Source: Paracoccaceae bacterium (GTDB lineage Bacteria > Pseudomonadota > Alphaproteobacteria > Rhodobacterales > Rhodobacteraceae). Taken from it: a stretch of 64,000 bases of DNA. The DNA lies in NCBI GenBank assembly GCA_014654775.1, contig JACVZW010000073.1, positions 124,001-188,000 on the forward strand, in the 5' to 3' direction. Both the position numbers and the translations under genes were made by a program. Shown one piece after another: positions 35,541-45,977 of this stretch. Positions within the stretch are counted from its first letter, which is position 1. The number at the start of each line of letters is the position of its first letter. The notes under the pieces are model-generated. The model was not told the DNA's origin. It made no database searches and was given only the letters and a program-made list of their open reading frames with translations.

Positions 35541-36164
35541 TCAGACCAGCGAAGTCACCCAGAGGATCGTCGCATCCTCTTCCGACAGGCTGATCACGTT
35601 ATGCCCCATGGACGCGTCGTAATAGGCGCTGTCGCCGCGCCGCAGGTCCACAGGTTCGTAGAATTCGGTGTAAAGGCGGATGACGCCGGTGAGGACATAA
35701 AGGAATTCCTCGCCGTCATGGCGGACCCAGCCATCGAATTCCTCAACATCGCGGGCGCGGATGCGGGCGCGGTAGGGCAGCATCTGCTTGCGCGTCAGGT
35801 GCCCTGCCAAAAGCTCATGTTCATAGGTGGCCGTGGCATGCCCCTGCCCTTCGCCCTGTTTCGTCACCGCCATGCGGCCCGACACTTGCGCCTTGGAGGG
35901 CGGGGTAAACAGCTGCGGGACAGAGATGGCCAGCCCTTCGGCCAGTTTCTTCAGCGCCTCATAGGTGGGCGACATCTGGCCATTCTCGATCTTGGACAAG
36001 GTAGAGCGGGCAAGACCGGCCTGCGTGGCCGCCTGCTCCAACGTCCAACCGCGCGCCTTGCGCAGATCGCGCACCCGTTCGCCTAGGTTCAGGGGGGCGA
36101 CATGCGCCTCGGCCCCACTTTCGCGGGCGATGCGGATAAGGGATTTGGGGTCTGATCCGGCCAT
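35541..36164 (-). CDS. XRE-family regulator with cupin domain
   Basis: A 207-residue regulator combining an N-terminal HTH_3 domain (LGERVRDLRKARGWTLEQAA and GLARSTLSKIENGQMSPTYE) with a C-terminal cupin sensor domain (GEEFLYVLTGVIRLYTEFYE and DSAYYDASMGHNVIS). Such XRE-cupin proteins bind small metabolites such as amino acids, polyamines or sugars and often regulate a neighbouring catabolic operon. Here the divergent gene 63 bases away is an acyl-CoA ligase, a plausible but unproven target. Confidence 0.92.
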   Translation of the reverse strand: MAGSDPKSLIRIARESGAEAHVAPLNLGERVRDLRKARGWTLEQAATQAGLARSTLSKIENGQMSPTYEALKKLAEGLAISVPQLFTPPSKAQVSGRMAVTKQGEGQGHATATYEHELLAGHLTRKQMLPYRARIRARDVEEFDGWVRHDGEEFLYVLTGVIRLYTEFYEPVDLRRGDSAYYDASMGHNVISLSEEDATILWVTSLV

Positions 36165-36227
36165 GAGGGGGGATTACTTGGTCGGGCGCGCGCTTGCAAC
36201 GGCGGCGTGGGCGGCTAGAACCGCGGG

Positions 36228-37754
36228 ATGCTGTCCGAGATCGACCTTTCCCCTTGGCCCCCCTGCCCCGCGCCCTTCAACATGGCGCGGCATGTGCTGG
36301 AGGCGTCCTGCGCCCGCTGGCCTGACCGTATGGCGCTGCAGATCATCTCGCCCAAGGGGGCGGAGCGCTGGAGCTATGCCCGGCTGATGGCGGCGGTGCG
36401 GGGTTGCGGCACAGGGTTTCTGGCGCATGGGCTGCGGCCCGGGGACCGGGTGCTGCTGCGGCTGGGCAACGAGGTGGCCTTTCCCGTGGCGTTTCTCGGC
36501 GCGATCGCGGCGGGGCTGGTGCCCGTGCCCACATCCGCGGCGCTGACGGGGGCCGAGATTTCGCGCATGGCGGCGGTGGTCGCGCCCGCGCTGATCGTGG
36601 CGGGGGACGGTGTTGCGCTGCCCGACCCGCTGCCCTGCCCTGTCGTGATGGCGGCCGAGGTGCTGGGCTGGGAAGGCCAACCTGCCTGCGACTGGGACAT
36701 GGGCGATCCCCGGCGGCTGGGCTATGCGGTCTTCACCTCCGGCACCTCGGGCCGGGCGCAGGCAGTGGGGCATGCGCATCGGGCGATCTGGGCGCGAGGG
36801 ATGATGCATCGCGGCTGGGAAGGGATCGGCGAGGCCGACCGAGTGCTGCATGCAGGGGCCTTCAACTGGACCTATACGCTGGGCACGGGATTGATGGACC
36901 CTTGGACAGTCGGCGCCGTGGCGATGGTCCCGGCAGCGGGGGTTGAGGCGGCGGCGTTGCCTTTGCTGATGAAGCGCTTCGATGTGACCGTCTTTGCCGC
37001 CGCGCCCGGGGTCTATCGCCAGATGCTGCGCGCGCCGATGCCGCCCTTGCCAAAGCTGCGCCACGGCCTGAGTGCGGGCGAGGCGATGGGGGCCGACTTG
37101 CGCGCGGCATGGGAGGCCGCAACGGGCCGCGCGGTGCATGAGGCGCTGGGGATGACGGAGGTGTCCACCTATCTCTCTGGTTCGCCAGAGCGGCCGCAAT
37201 TGCCCGGGACGGCCGGATGGGTGCAGCCGGGGCGACGGCTGGCTGTGCTGGGCGAGGATGGGATCCCTGTGCCGCGGGGCGAGGTCGGCGTGCTTGCGCT
37301 GCATCGGTCCGATCCAGGGTTGATGCTGGGCTATCTCGGGGATGAGGCGGCGACGGCAGCCCGGATGCGCGGCGACTGGTTCATGACCGGCGATCTGGGT
37401 GAGATGACGGCGGAAGGCGCGGTCATCTTCCGGGGCCGGGCGGATGATCTGATGAACGCGGGCGGGTTCCGGGTATCGCCACTGGAGGTGGAGGCGGCAA
37501 TGGCCTCTTGCCCCGGCCTGATCGATTGCGCCGTGACGGAGGTGGAGGTGAAGCCCGGAGTTCGGGTGATCGGCTGCTTTTTCGTCAGTGACGACCCGAT
37601 TGCGGAGGCCGCGCTGGCGGCCCATGCCGAGGGGCTGTTGGCGCGGTGGAAACAGCCGAGACTCTGGCTCCGGCTTGACGCCCTGCCCCGATCCGCCAAC
37701 AACAAGCTGAACCGCCGCGCCCTGCCGGGCCTTCTGCCGAAAGGGACACCATGA
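36228..37754 (+). CDS. AMP-dependent acyl-CoA synthetase/ligase
   Basis: A 508-residue adenylate-forming enzyme expected to activate a carboxylic acid to its CoA thioester. The P-loop-like A3 motif is FTSGTSGRAQAVGH, where the usual lysine is not in the standard place. A5 is EALGMTEVSTYLSG, the A7/A8 hinge region is TGDLGEMTAEGAVIFRGRAD, and A10 is LPRSANNKLNRRAL with its catalytic lysine. The overall pattern is closest to benzoate-CoA-ligase-like or short/medium-chain acid ligases. Its stop overlaps the following DsbA-family gene (ATGA). Divergent from an XRE-cupin regulator. Confidence 0.88.
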   Translation: MLSEIDLSPWPPCPAPFNMARHVLEASCARWPDRMALQIISPKGAERWSYARLMAAVRGCGTGFLAHGLRPGDRVLLRLGNEVAFPVAFLGAIAAGLVPVPTSAALTGAEISRMAAVVAPALIVAGDGVALPDPLPCPVVMAAEVLGWEGQPACDWDMGDPRRLGYAVFTSGTSGRAQAVGHAHRAIWARGMMHRGWEGIGEADRVLHAGAFNWTYTLGTGLMDPWTVGAVAMVPAAGVEAAALPLLMKRFDVTVFAAAPGVYRQMLRAPMPPLPKLRHGLSAGEAMGADLRAAWEAATGRAVHEALGMTEVSTYLSGSPERPQLPGTAGWVQPGRRLAVLGEDGIPVPRGEVGVLALHRSDPGLMLGYLGDEAATAARMRGDWFMTGDLGEMTAEGAVIFRGRADDLMNAGGFRVSPLEVEAAMASCPGLIDCAVTEVEVKPGVRVIGCFFVSDDPIAEAALAAHAEGLLARWKQPRLWLRLDALPRSANNKLNRRALPGLLPKGTP

Positions 37755-38401
37755 TCCGCCTTGATATCTTTTCCGATCCGGTCTGCCCGTGGTGCCTGAT
37801 CGGCAAGACGACCCTTGACCGCGCGCTGGAAAGCCGCCCCAACCATCCGTTCCGGATCGAGTGGCATCCCTTCCAATTGAACCCCGACATGCCCAAGGGC
37901 GGCGTGGATCAGGTGGAGTATCTGGCGGGCAAGTTCGGCGGCAAGCAGCGGGCCATTCAGGCCATGCTGCAGGTGGCGGAGCATGCCAAGAAAGCCGGGG
38001 CTGAGATCAACATGGACAAGGTCACGCGCCTGCCCAACACGCTGGATGCCCATCGGGTGATCCATTGGGCGGGCATCGAGGGCAAGCAGACGCCAATGGT
38101 GGCGCGGCTGTTCCGGGCGCATTGGCGGGATGGAGAGGATATCGGCGATCCCGCAACGCTTGCCCGGCTGGCGGGCGAGGTGGGGCTGGACGGGGCGGCG
38201 GTGGCGCGGCTGCTGGCATCGGACGCCGATGCCGAGGATATCGCGGCGCGGGATTACGATGCGCGGAAGAAGGGCGTCAGCGCCGTGCCCACCTTCCTGA
38301 TCGCCCAACACTATGTCGTGTCGGGCGCGCAGCCTGTCGAGGTCTGGCAGCAGGTGACTGACGAGCTGGTCGAGAAGCTGAAGGACGAAGCAGGGTCCTG
38401 A
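37751..38401 (+). CDS. DsbA-family oxidoreductase (FrnE-like)
   Basis: A 216-residue thioredoxin-fold protein of the DsbA/FrnE family. The active-site CPWC occurs in IFSDPVCPWCLIGK, the cis-proline loop in KGVSAVPTFLIAQHYVVSGA, and the helical insertion lies between them. No signal peptide is present, so it is cytoplasmic, as for FrnE. Alternative: a 2-hydroxychromene-2-carboxylate isomerase relative, which normally lacks the CxxC pair present here. It is translationally coupled to the acyl-CoA ligase. Confidence 0.9.
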   Translation: MIRLDIFSDPVCPWCLIGKTTLDRALESRPNHPFRIEWHPFQLNPDMPKGGVDQVEYLAGKFGGKQRAIQAMLQVAEHAKKAGAEINMDKVTRLPNTLDAHRVIHWAGIEGKQTPMVARLFRAHWRDGEDIGDPATLARLAGEVGLDGAAVARLLASDADAEDIAARDYDARKKGVSAVPTFLIAQHYVVSGAQPVEVWQQVTDELVEKLKDEAGS

Positions 38402-38403
38402 AA

Positions 38404-38432
38404 CCCCGCGTCCCGGTCTTGACCCGGGGCCT
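38404..38432. repeat. GC-rich imperfect palindrome
   Basis: CCCGGTC-TT-GACCCGGG forms a hairpin with one bulged base, embedded in CCCCGCGTCCCGGTCTTGAC. This resembles the short CCGGGTC-type palindromes scattered through alphaproteobacterial genomes. It may also end transcription of the preceding gene, though no T-run follows. Confidence 0.6.
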
Positions 38433-38564
38433 CCGTCTCTACCCTCAGCGCGGCGCCGGGTCAGGTCCGGGGCGGGTTTGCCCGAAGCCTCTGTGCGCTC
38501 CATCTCGCAGCCCTGTGCGCAGGCGGCGGTGGTCCGCTCTGCCTTGCCGTGCTAAGCGGCGTGG

Positions 38565-39779
38565 ATGGCCCAGACAGACACACTCACACCCGCGCCCCGC
38601 ATGGGGCAGACCGAATTCATCGTGCTGATCGCGGCGCTCTTCGCGACCATCGCCTTTTCCATCGACGCGATGCTGCCCGCCCTGCCCCAAATCGCGGCGG
38701 AGCTGTCGCCGGATACGCCCAACGCGGCGCAGCTGATCCTGACCTCTTTCGTGTTGGGCATGGGGATCGGGACGCTGTTCGCGGGCCCTCTGTCCGATGC
38801 CTTCGGCCGCAAGCCGGTGATCCTTGCCGGGGCCGCGCTTTACTGCGCGGCGGCGCTGGTGGCCTATCTGGCCCCCACGCTGGAAGGGGTGCTGATCGCA
38901 CGGCTGTTGCAGGGGCTGGGGTCGGCCGGACCGCGCGTCGTGTCGCTTGCGCTGGTGCGCGACCTGTACAAAGGGCGCGAGATGGCGCGGGTGATGAGCT
39001 TTGCCATGATGATCTTCACGCTGGTGCCCGCAATAGCGCCCTTCATCGGACAGGGGATCATCTGGGTGGCGGGCTGGCGGGGCATTTTCCTTGCCTTCGT
39101 AGCCTTCTCGGCCCTGTCGATGCTGTGGTTCTGGCTGCGCCAGCCCGAGACGATGCCGCGCGCCGCGCGCCGCCCCTTGCGGTGGAAAAGCCTGCAGGCC
39201 GCCTTTGTAGAGGTGCTGTCGCATCGGGTGGTGGTCGTGTCGATTGCCGTGCAAACCCTTGTCTTCGCCTGCCTCTTCGCCACCCTGTCGGCGACGCAGC
39301 CGATCCTTGATCAGGTCTATGGCGAGGGAGAGCGGTTCCCGATCTGGTTCGCGCTGATCGCGCTTGTGTCGGGGACGGCCTCGCTGATCAATGCAAGGCT
39401 GGTGGTCGGGTTGGGGATGCGGCGGATGATCACCGTATCATTGGCAGCGCAGGTGGTGTTCTCAGCCCTGATGCTGGCGGCAAAGGCGGGGGGCGTCTGG
39501 CCCCCGGCGCTGACCTTCCCGGCGCATCTGCTGTGGACAACGGGCGTGTTCTTCATGACAGGGCTGACCATCGGCAACTTGAATGCTCTTGGGTTGGAAC
39601 CCGTGGGGCATGTGGCGGGAATGGCGGCGAGCGTCATCGGGGCGATTGCGACGGTGGCCTCGGTCGTCTTGGCGGCACCCGTGGGGCTTATGTTCGACGG
39701 GACGGCCTATCCGCTTATGGCCGGGGTGGCTGTTTTTGCGGCGCTGGGTTGGGGATTGATGCGGATGATCCCCCGGTAA
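38565..39779 (+). CDS. MFS drug-resistance transporter, Bcr/CflA type
   Basis: A 404-residue 12-helix inner-membrane antiporter. The N-terminal QTEFIVLIAALFATIAFSID and the MLPALPQIAAEL segment, the loop-2/3 signature GPLSDAFGRKPVILAG and the helix-5 region FTLVPAIAPFIGQGIIW match the Bcr/CflA (DHA1) drug-efflux group. Substrate unknown. The TAA stop is one base before a palindromic repeat that also provides the stop of the convergent mfd gene. Confidence 0.92.
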   Translation: MAQTDTLTPAPRMGQTEFIVLIAALFATIAFSIDAMLPALPQIAAELSPDTPNAAQLILTSFVLGMGIGTLFAGPLSDAFGRKPVILAGAALYCAAALVAYLAPTLEGVLIARLLQGLGSAGPRVVSLALVRDLYKGREMARVMSFAMMIFTLVPAIAPFIGQGIIWVAGWRGIFLAFVAFSALSMLWFWLRQPETMPRAARRPLRWKSLQAAFVEVLSHRVVVVSIAVQTLVFACLFATLSATQPILDQVYGEGERFPIWFALIALVSGTASLINARLVVGLGMRRMITVSLAAQVVFSALMLAAKAGGVWPPALTFPAHLLWTTGVFFMTGLTIGNLNALGLEPVGHVAGMAASVIGAIATVASVVLAAPVGLMFDGTAYPLMAGVAVFAALGWGLMRMIPR

Positions 39780-39803
39780 GGTGCGTGCGAGCACGCACCC
39801 TAC
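39780..39803. repeat. Palindromic repeat (GGTGCGTGC type) between MFS gene and mfd
   Basis: GGTGCGTGC-GA-GCACGCACC followed by CTAC. The element sits directly after the transporter stop codon, and its CTA supplies the mfd TAG stop on the opposite strand. Confidence 0.9.
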
Positions 39804-42800
39804 GCCTTGGGCTTCACCACCTTCTCGGCCAGATCCTTGGCGATGGCGAAGGCACCCTTGATCCGGTCGCCTTCCGTCTTCCAGTCGCGCAGCAGCACGA
39901 TCTTGTTGCCCTGCACCCGCGCCGCCGGATCGGCCTTGATGACATCCACCAGACCTGCCGGATTGGCGAATTTGTCATTGTGGAACTGCACCGTGGCCCC
40001 CTTCGGCCCGGCATCCAGACGGCTGATCCCGGCGCGTTTGCACATCGACTTGATCCGCATGATCAGAAGAAGCGTGTTCACCTCTTTTGGCAGCGGACCG
40101 AAACGGTCGATCAACTCGGCCGCGAACCCTTCCAACTCCACCTTGGTGGTCAGGCTGGTGAGGCGGCGGTACAGGCCGAGCCGGATGTCGAGGTCGGGGA
40201 TGTAGTCCTCAGGGATCAGGACCGGGACGCCCAGATTGATCTGTGGCGCCCATTGGTCATCCAGTGCCGCAGGCCCAGCCAATTCGCCCGACTTCAGCTT
40301 GGCAATCGTTTCCTCCAGCATCTGCTGGTAAAGCTCATAGCCGACTTCCTTGATATGGCCCGACTGTTCTTCGCCCAAAAGGTTCCCCGCCCCGCGCAAG
40401 TCGAGGTCGTGCGAGGCAAGGTTGAAGCCCGCACCCAACGAGTCGAGCGAGCCAAGCAGGCGCAGTCGCTTCATCGCCTGCGGGGTCAGCGGCGCGCGGG
40501 GTTTGGTGGTCAGGAAGCAATAGGCGCGCGTCTTGGCACGGCCGACACGGCCCCGGATCTGATAAAGCTGGCTCAGGCCGAACATGTCGGCCCGGTGGAT
40601 GATCATCGTATTGGCGGTGGGGATGTCGAGGCCCGATTCCACGATGGTGGTGGAAAGCAGCACGTCATACTTGCCATCGTAAAACTCGTTCATCCGTTCA
40701 TCGAGATCCCCCGCCGCAAGCTGGCCATGGGCGATGATATAGGTCGCCTCGGGGACATGGGTCTTCAGGAAATCCTCGATCTCGGGCAGGTCCGCGATGC
40801 GGGGCACGACGATGAAGCTTTGCCCGCCGCGATAGCGTTCGCGCAGCAGCGCCTCGCGCAGGGTGACGGGGTCGAATTCGCTGACATAGGTGCGGATGGC
40901 GAGGCGATCGACGGGCGGTGTGGCGATGATCGACAGGTCGCGCACCCCGGTCAGGGACAGTTGCAGCGTGCGCGGGATGGGCGTGGCGGTCAGGGTCAGG
41001 ACGTGAATCTCTGACCGCATCTCCTTCAAGCGTTCCTTATGGGCCACGCCGAAATGCTGTTCCTCGTCGATGATCAACAGGCCCAGCGATTTGAACCTTA
41101 TGTCCTTGGCAAGCAGCGCATGGGTGCCGACGCAGATATCCACGGTGCCATCGGCCAGCCCTTCGCGCGTGGCCTTCGCGTCTTTCGCCGAGACGAAGCG
41201 GGAGAGCGGCTTGACCGAGATGGGAAAGCCCCGGAAGCGTTCGGCAAAGCTGCGGTAATGCTGACGTGCGAGCAAGGTGGTCGGGCAGACCACCGCCACC
41301 TGCATGCCCGCCAGCGCCGCGACAAAGGCCGCGCGCATGGCGACCTCGGTCTTGCCGAAACCCACATCGCCCACGATCAGTCGGTCCATCGGGCGGCCCG
41401 ATTCCAGATCGGCCACCACATCCGCGATGGCAGAGAGTTGATCGTCGGTTTCCTGCCAGGGGAAGCGGGCGGCAAAGGCCTCCCACAGAGAATGCGGCGC
41501 CTCAAGGATCGGGGCATGGCGCAGCGCGCGTTCGGCGGCGATGCGCATCAGGCGGTCGGCGATCTCGCGGATGCGTTCCTTGAGCTTTGCCTTCTTGGCC
41601 TGCCACGCGCCGCCGCCGAGACGGTCGAGCAGCCCCTCTTCATGGCCGTAGCGCGACAGCAGTTCAATATTCTCGACCGGCAGGTAAAGCTTTGCCCCTT
41701 CGGCATATTCCAAGGCCACGCAGGCATGGGGCGCGCCGAGGGCGGTGATCGTCTCGATGCCGAGATAGCGGCCAACCCCATGTTCCACATGGACGACCAG
41801 ATCGCCGGGGGTCAGGCTGTCCACCTCGCGCAGGAAGTTCTCGGCTTTGCGCTTGCGCTTGGGTTTGGCCACCAGACGGTCGCCCAGCACATCCTGTTCG
41901 GAAATCACCGCAAGGCCCGGCGCGGTAAAGCCCGCCTCCAGCGCCCAGACCATCAGGAACAGCCCGCCCTGGCCTTCGGGCACGTCCCGCAGGTCCTTGA
42001 TCCGCCGCGCGCCCGCCACGCCCTGATCGGCCAAAAGCCCCTCAAGCCGTTCGCGCGCGCCTTCCGACCACGAGGCGATGATGACCTGCCGCTCTTGCAA
42101 CAAGTCCTTCAGATGCGCCGCCAAGGCCCCGAATAGGCTGATGTTTTCCTGTTGGCGTTCAGGGGCGAAATTGCGCCCCATGCGCCCGCCTGCATCAAGA
42201 ACGCCGGGGCCGGGCGATTGCGGATTGGGGGAAAGCTGGATCACGCGATGGGGGGCGGTGGCCGCCTCCCATGCCGCATCGTCAAGATAAAGCAGACCCG
42301 GCGCACAGGGCTTGTAGACGCTGTCGAGACGCCCCTTGGCCCCCATTGCTTCGCGCCGGGCGTCATACTGGTCTTCGATCCCCTCCCAGCGGGCAAGGCG
42401 GGCGGGGGTGATCTGGTCGTCCAGCATCACCGTCGCGCCGGGCAGATAGTCGAAGATCGTCTCGAGCCGGGCATGGAAGAAGGGCAGCCAATGCTCCATC
42501 CCCTGATGCTTGCGGCCCGCGCTGACCGCCTCATAGAGCGGGTCTTCAGACCCGCCCGCCCCGAATTCCAGACGGTAGTTCTGGCGAAAACGGGTGATCG
42601 CGGCCTCGTCGAGGATCACTTCCGACATCGGCGCAAGGTCGATGGCAGCGAGTTTCTCGGTCGTGCGCTGGGTTTCGGGATCGAACCGTCGCGCGCCATC
42701 CAGCACATCGCCAAAGAAATCCAGCCGGATCGGCGTGCGGCTGCCCGGCGGCCACAGATCCACGATGCCGCCACGGATCGCGTAATCGCCCGGTTCGGCC

Positions 42801-43243
42801 ACGGTGGAGGTGGGCGAGAAACCCATGCGGGACAGAAACGTCTTCAGCCGCGCCTCATCCACCCGGTCCCCCACTCGGGCGGAAAAGGAGGAGGTGCGGA
42901 TCACCTCGCGCGCAGGCAGGCGCTGGGTCGCGGCATTCAGCGTGGCAAGCAGGATGAAGGGCCCCTTGATCCCATCAGCCAGAGCCGCGAGCGTGGCCAT
43001 GCGGCGCGCAGACAGCGCCGGGTTGGGCGAGACGCGGTCATAGGGCAGGCAATCCCATGCCGGGAAATCCAGCACCAGCGCGCCGGGGGCCATGACCGAC
43101 AACGCGGCCGCCATCGCCTCGGCCCTCTTGTCGTCGCGCGCGATGTGCAGGATCGGCGCACCCTTCTCCAGCTCGCGGGCGAGCAGACGGGCGTCATAGC
43201 CTTCGGGCGCGCCGCCAAGGAGGATGGAGGTCGGTGTCAGCAT
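39800..43243 (-). CDS. mfd: Transcription-repair coupling factor Mfd
   Basis: ATP-dependent translocase that removes stalled RNA polymerase and recruits UvrA. The 1147-residue protein has the UvrB-homology region at the N-terminus (PAWDCLPYDRVSPNPALSAR), the polymerase-interacting domain (TPGDLVVHVEHGVGRYLGIE), a helicase domain with Walker A DVGFGKTEVAMRAAF and Walker B IIDEEQHFGV, motif III TLTATPIPRTLQLSL, the RVGRAKTRAYCFL motif VI, and the C-terminal regulatory domain. Length matches the family. A small membrane-protein gene lies 49 bases upstream on the same strand. Confidence 0.98.
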   Translation of the reverse strand: MLTPTSILLGGAPEGYDARLLARELEKGAPILHIARDDKRAEAMAAALSVMAPGALVLDFPAWDCLPYDRVSPNPALSARRMATLAALADGIKGPFILLATLNAATQRLPAREVIRTSSFSARVGDRVDEARLKTFLSRMGFSPTSTVAEPGDYAIRGGIVDLWPPGSRTPIRLDFFGDVLDGARRFDPETQRTTEKLAAIDLAPMSEVILDEAAITRFRQNYRLEFGAGGSEDPLYEAVSAGRKHQGMEHWLPFFHARLETIFDYLPGATVMLDDQITPARLARWEGIEDQYDARREAMGAKGRLDSVYKPCAPGLLYLDDAAWEAATAPHRVIQLSPNPQSPGPGVLDAGGRMGRNFAPERQQENISLFGALAAHLKDLLQERQVIIASWSEGARERLEGLLADQGVAGARRIKDLRDVPEGQGGLFLMVWALEAGFTAPGLAVISEQDVLGDRLVAKPKRKRKAENFLREVDSLTPGDLVVHVEHGVGRYLGIETITALGAPHACVALEYAEGAKLYLPVENIELLSRYGHEEGLLDRLGGGAWQAKKAKLKERIREIADRLMRIAAERALRHAPILEAPHSLWEAFAARFPWQETDDQLSAIADVVADLESGRPMDRLIVGDVGFGKTEVAMRAAFVAALAGMQVAVVCPTTLLARQHYRSFAERFRGFPISVKPLSRFVSAKDAKATREGLADGTVDICVGTHALLAKDIRFKSLGLLIIDEEQHFGVAHKERLKEMRSEIHVLTLTATPIPRTLQLSLTGVRDLSIIATPPVDRLAIRTYVSEFDPVTLREALLRERYRGGQSFIVVPRIADLPEIEDFLKTHVPEATYIIAHGQLAAGDLDERMNEFYDGKYDVLLSTTIVESGLDIPTANTMIIHRADMFGLSQLYQIRGRVGRAKTRAYCFLTTKPRAPLTPQAMKRLRLLGSLDSLGAGFNLASHDLDLRGAGNLLGEEQSGHIKEVGYELYQQMLEETIAKLKSGELAGPAALDDQWAPQINLGVPVLIPEDYIPDLDIRLGLYRRLTSLTTKVELEGFAAELIDRFGPLPKEVNTLLLIMRIKSMCKRAGISRLDAGPKGATVQFHNDKFANPAGLVDVIKADPAARVQGNKIVLLRDWKTEGDRIKGAFAIAKDLAEKVVKPKA

Positions 43244-43292
43244 GGCGCGTGACTTAACCGCAGGGGCGGCGGCGTCAACGCCTTTCGGCGGT

Positions 43293-45024
<1,732 letters not shown>

Positions 45025-45032
45025 GCCCGCCC

Positions 45033-45102
45033 TCATCTTCTGTCTTCAAATATCCTCGGGGGGTGAGGCGCGGTACGCGCCGAGGGGGGCAGAGGCCCCC
45101 CC
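45033..45102. repeat. Composite intergenic repeat, copy B (inverted)
   Basis: The first 31 bases are an exact reverse complement of 14628-14658. Twenty bases further on a hairpin of the GGGGGG / CCCCCC type follows, mirroring copy A. A small hairpin GGCGCG-GTA-CGCGCC fills the spacer. It lies just after hemB. Confidence 0.9.
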
Positions 45103-45264
45103 TGCCCGGCCTGCCGCAGAGCGCGGACCGCAGAAGAAAGCGCTGACTCGGCAAGGCTTTGCCACCCGCCCCCAGAGGGCATGACAGGCGGGATCAAAGG
45201 CTATATCCTTGGCATTGAGCGGGGTCGAACGAGAACCCCGCCACGGGCAAGAGAGGGCGGTTTC

Positions 45265-45822
45265 ATGGATCGGATGACAAGACGGGCGGTTCTTGCCGGA
45301 GCCGGGGCGAGCGTGATGCTGACCGCGGCCTGCGGCAATGGCGTGGGGTCCAACGGCGCCCAGCAGATCGATGCGCGGGTCGAGGCAACCAAGAGTTTCC
45401 TCTTCCAGCGCTATCCGGGCACCCGCGATCTGGCATCGCGGGCGGCAGGCGTGCTGTATATGCCGCTGATCACGGAAGCGGGGTTCTTCGTGGGCGGCGC
45501 TTATGGGCGCGGCGCGCTGCAAATCCGGGATGTGACGGTGGATTATTACTCGTCCACCAAGGCAAGCTACGGGCTGCAGATCGGCGCGCAGCAATATGCC
45601 CATGCGCTGTTCTTCATGACGGATGCGGCGCTGGCAGAGTTTCGCGCCTCGACCGGCTGGGCGGCGAGCGCCGATCTGAAATACGCCACGCCCGAACAGG
45701 GCGCGAGCATCGGCAAGGAAACGACCGAGATTGACCCCGTCGTAGCGCTGGTCTTCGGTCAGCAGGGCCTGATCGCCGGGGCGACGCTGGCCGGCGTGAA
45801 ATACACGCGCATCATTCCCTGA
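45265..45822 (+). CDS. SYLF/YSC84-domain lipoprotein
   Basis: A 185-residue envelope protein of the SYLF (YSC84-like, DUF1666-type) lipid-binding family. The N-terminus MTRRAVLAGAGASVMLTAAC forms a signal sequence, possibly twin-arginine-like because of TRRAVL, ending in lipobox TAAC at Cys23. The SYLF domain shows AAGVLYMPLITEAGFFVGGA, YGRGALQIRD, YYSSTKASYGLQIGAQQY and a VFGQQGLIAGATLAGVKYT ending. A GAGAGGGCGG ribosome-binding site precedes the ATG. Function unknown beyond phosphoinositide/lipid binding in eukaryotic relatives. Confidence 0.88.
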   Translation: MDRMTRRAVLAGAGASVMLTAACGNGVGSNGAQQIDARVEATKSFLFQRYPGTRDLASRAAGVLYMPLITEAGFFVGGAYGRGALQIRDVTVDYYSSTKASYGLQIGAQQYAHALFFMTDAALAEFRASTGWAASADLKYATPEQGASIGKETTEIDPVVALVFGQQGLIAGATLAGVKYTRIIP

Positions 45823-45825
45823 CCT

Positions 45826-45853
45826 GTAGGATGGGCAGGATTGCCCATCCTAC
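45826..45853. repeat. Palindromic repeat (TAGGATGGGCA type), copy 3
   Basis: Perfect 12-bp inverted repeat GTAGGATGGGCA / TGCCCATCCTAC with loop GGAT, four bases after the SYLF lipoprotein stop. Same family as 23388-23413 and 23433-23460. Confidence 0.95.
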
Positions 45854-45977
45854 GCCAAGGGTGACGCCCGGCGGGGGCGCCGCCGGGCCGTCCCCTTCCG
45901 GGCCGCCGCTGCATTGCCCTTTGGCCGGTGATGGACTAGGAAGCCATGCGTTTCCCGTCCCAAAGAACAGGGCCTGA

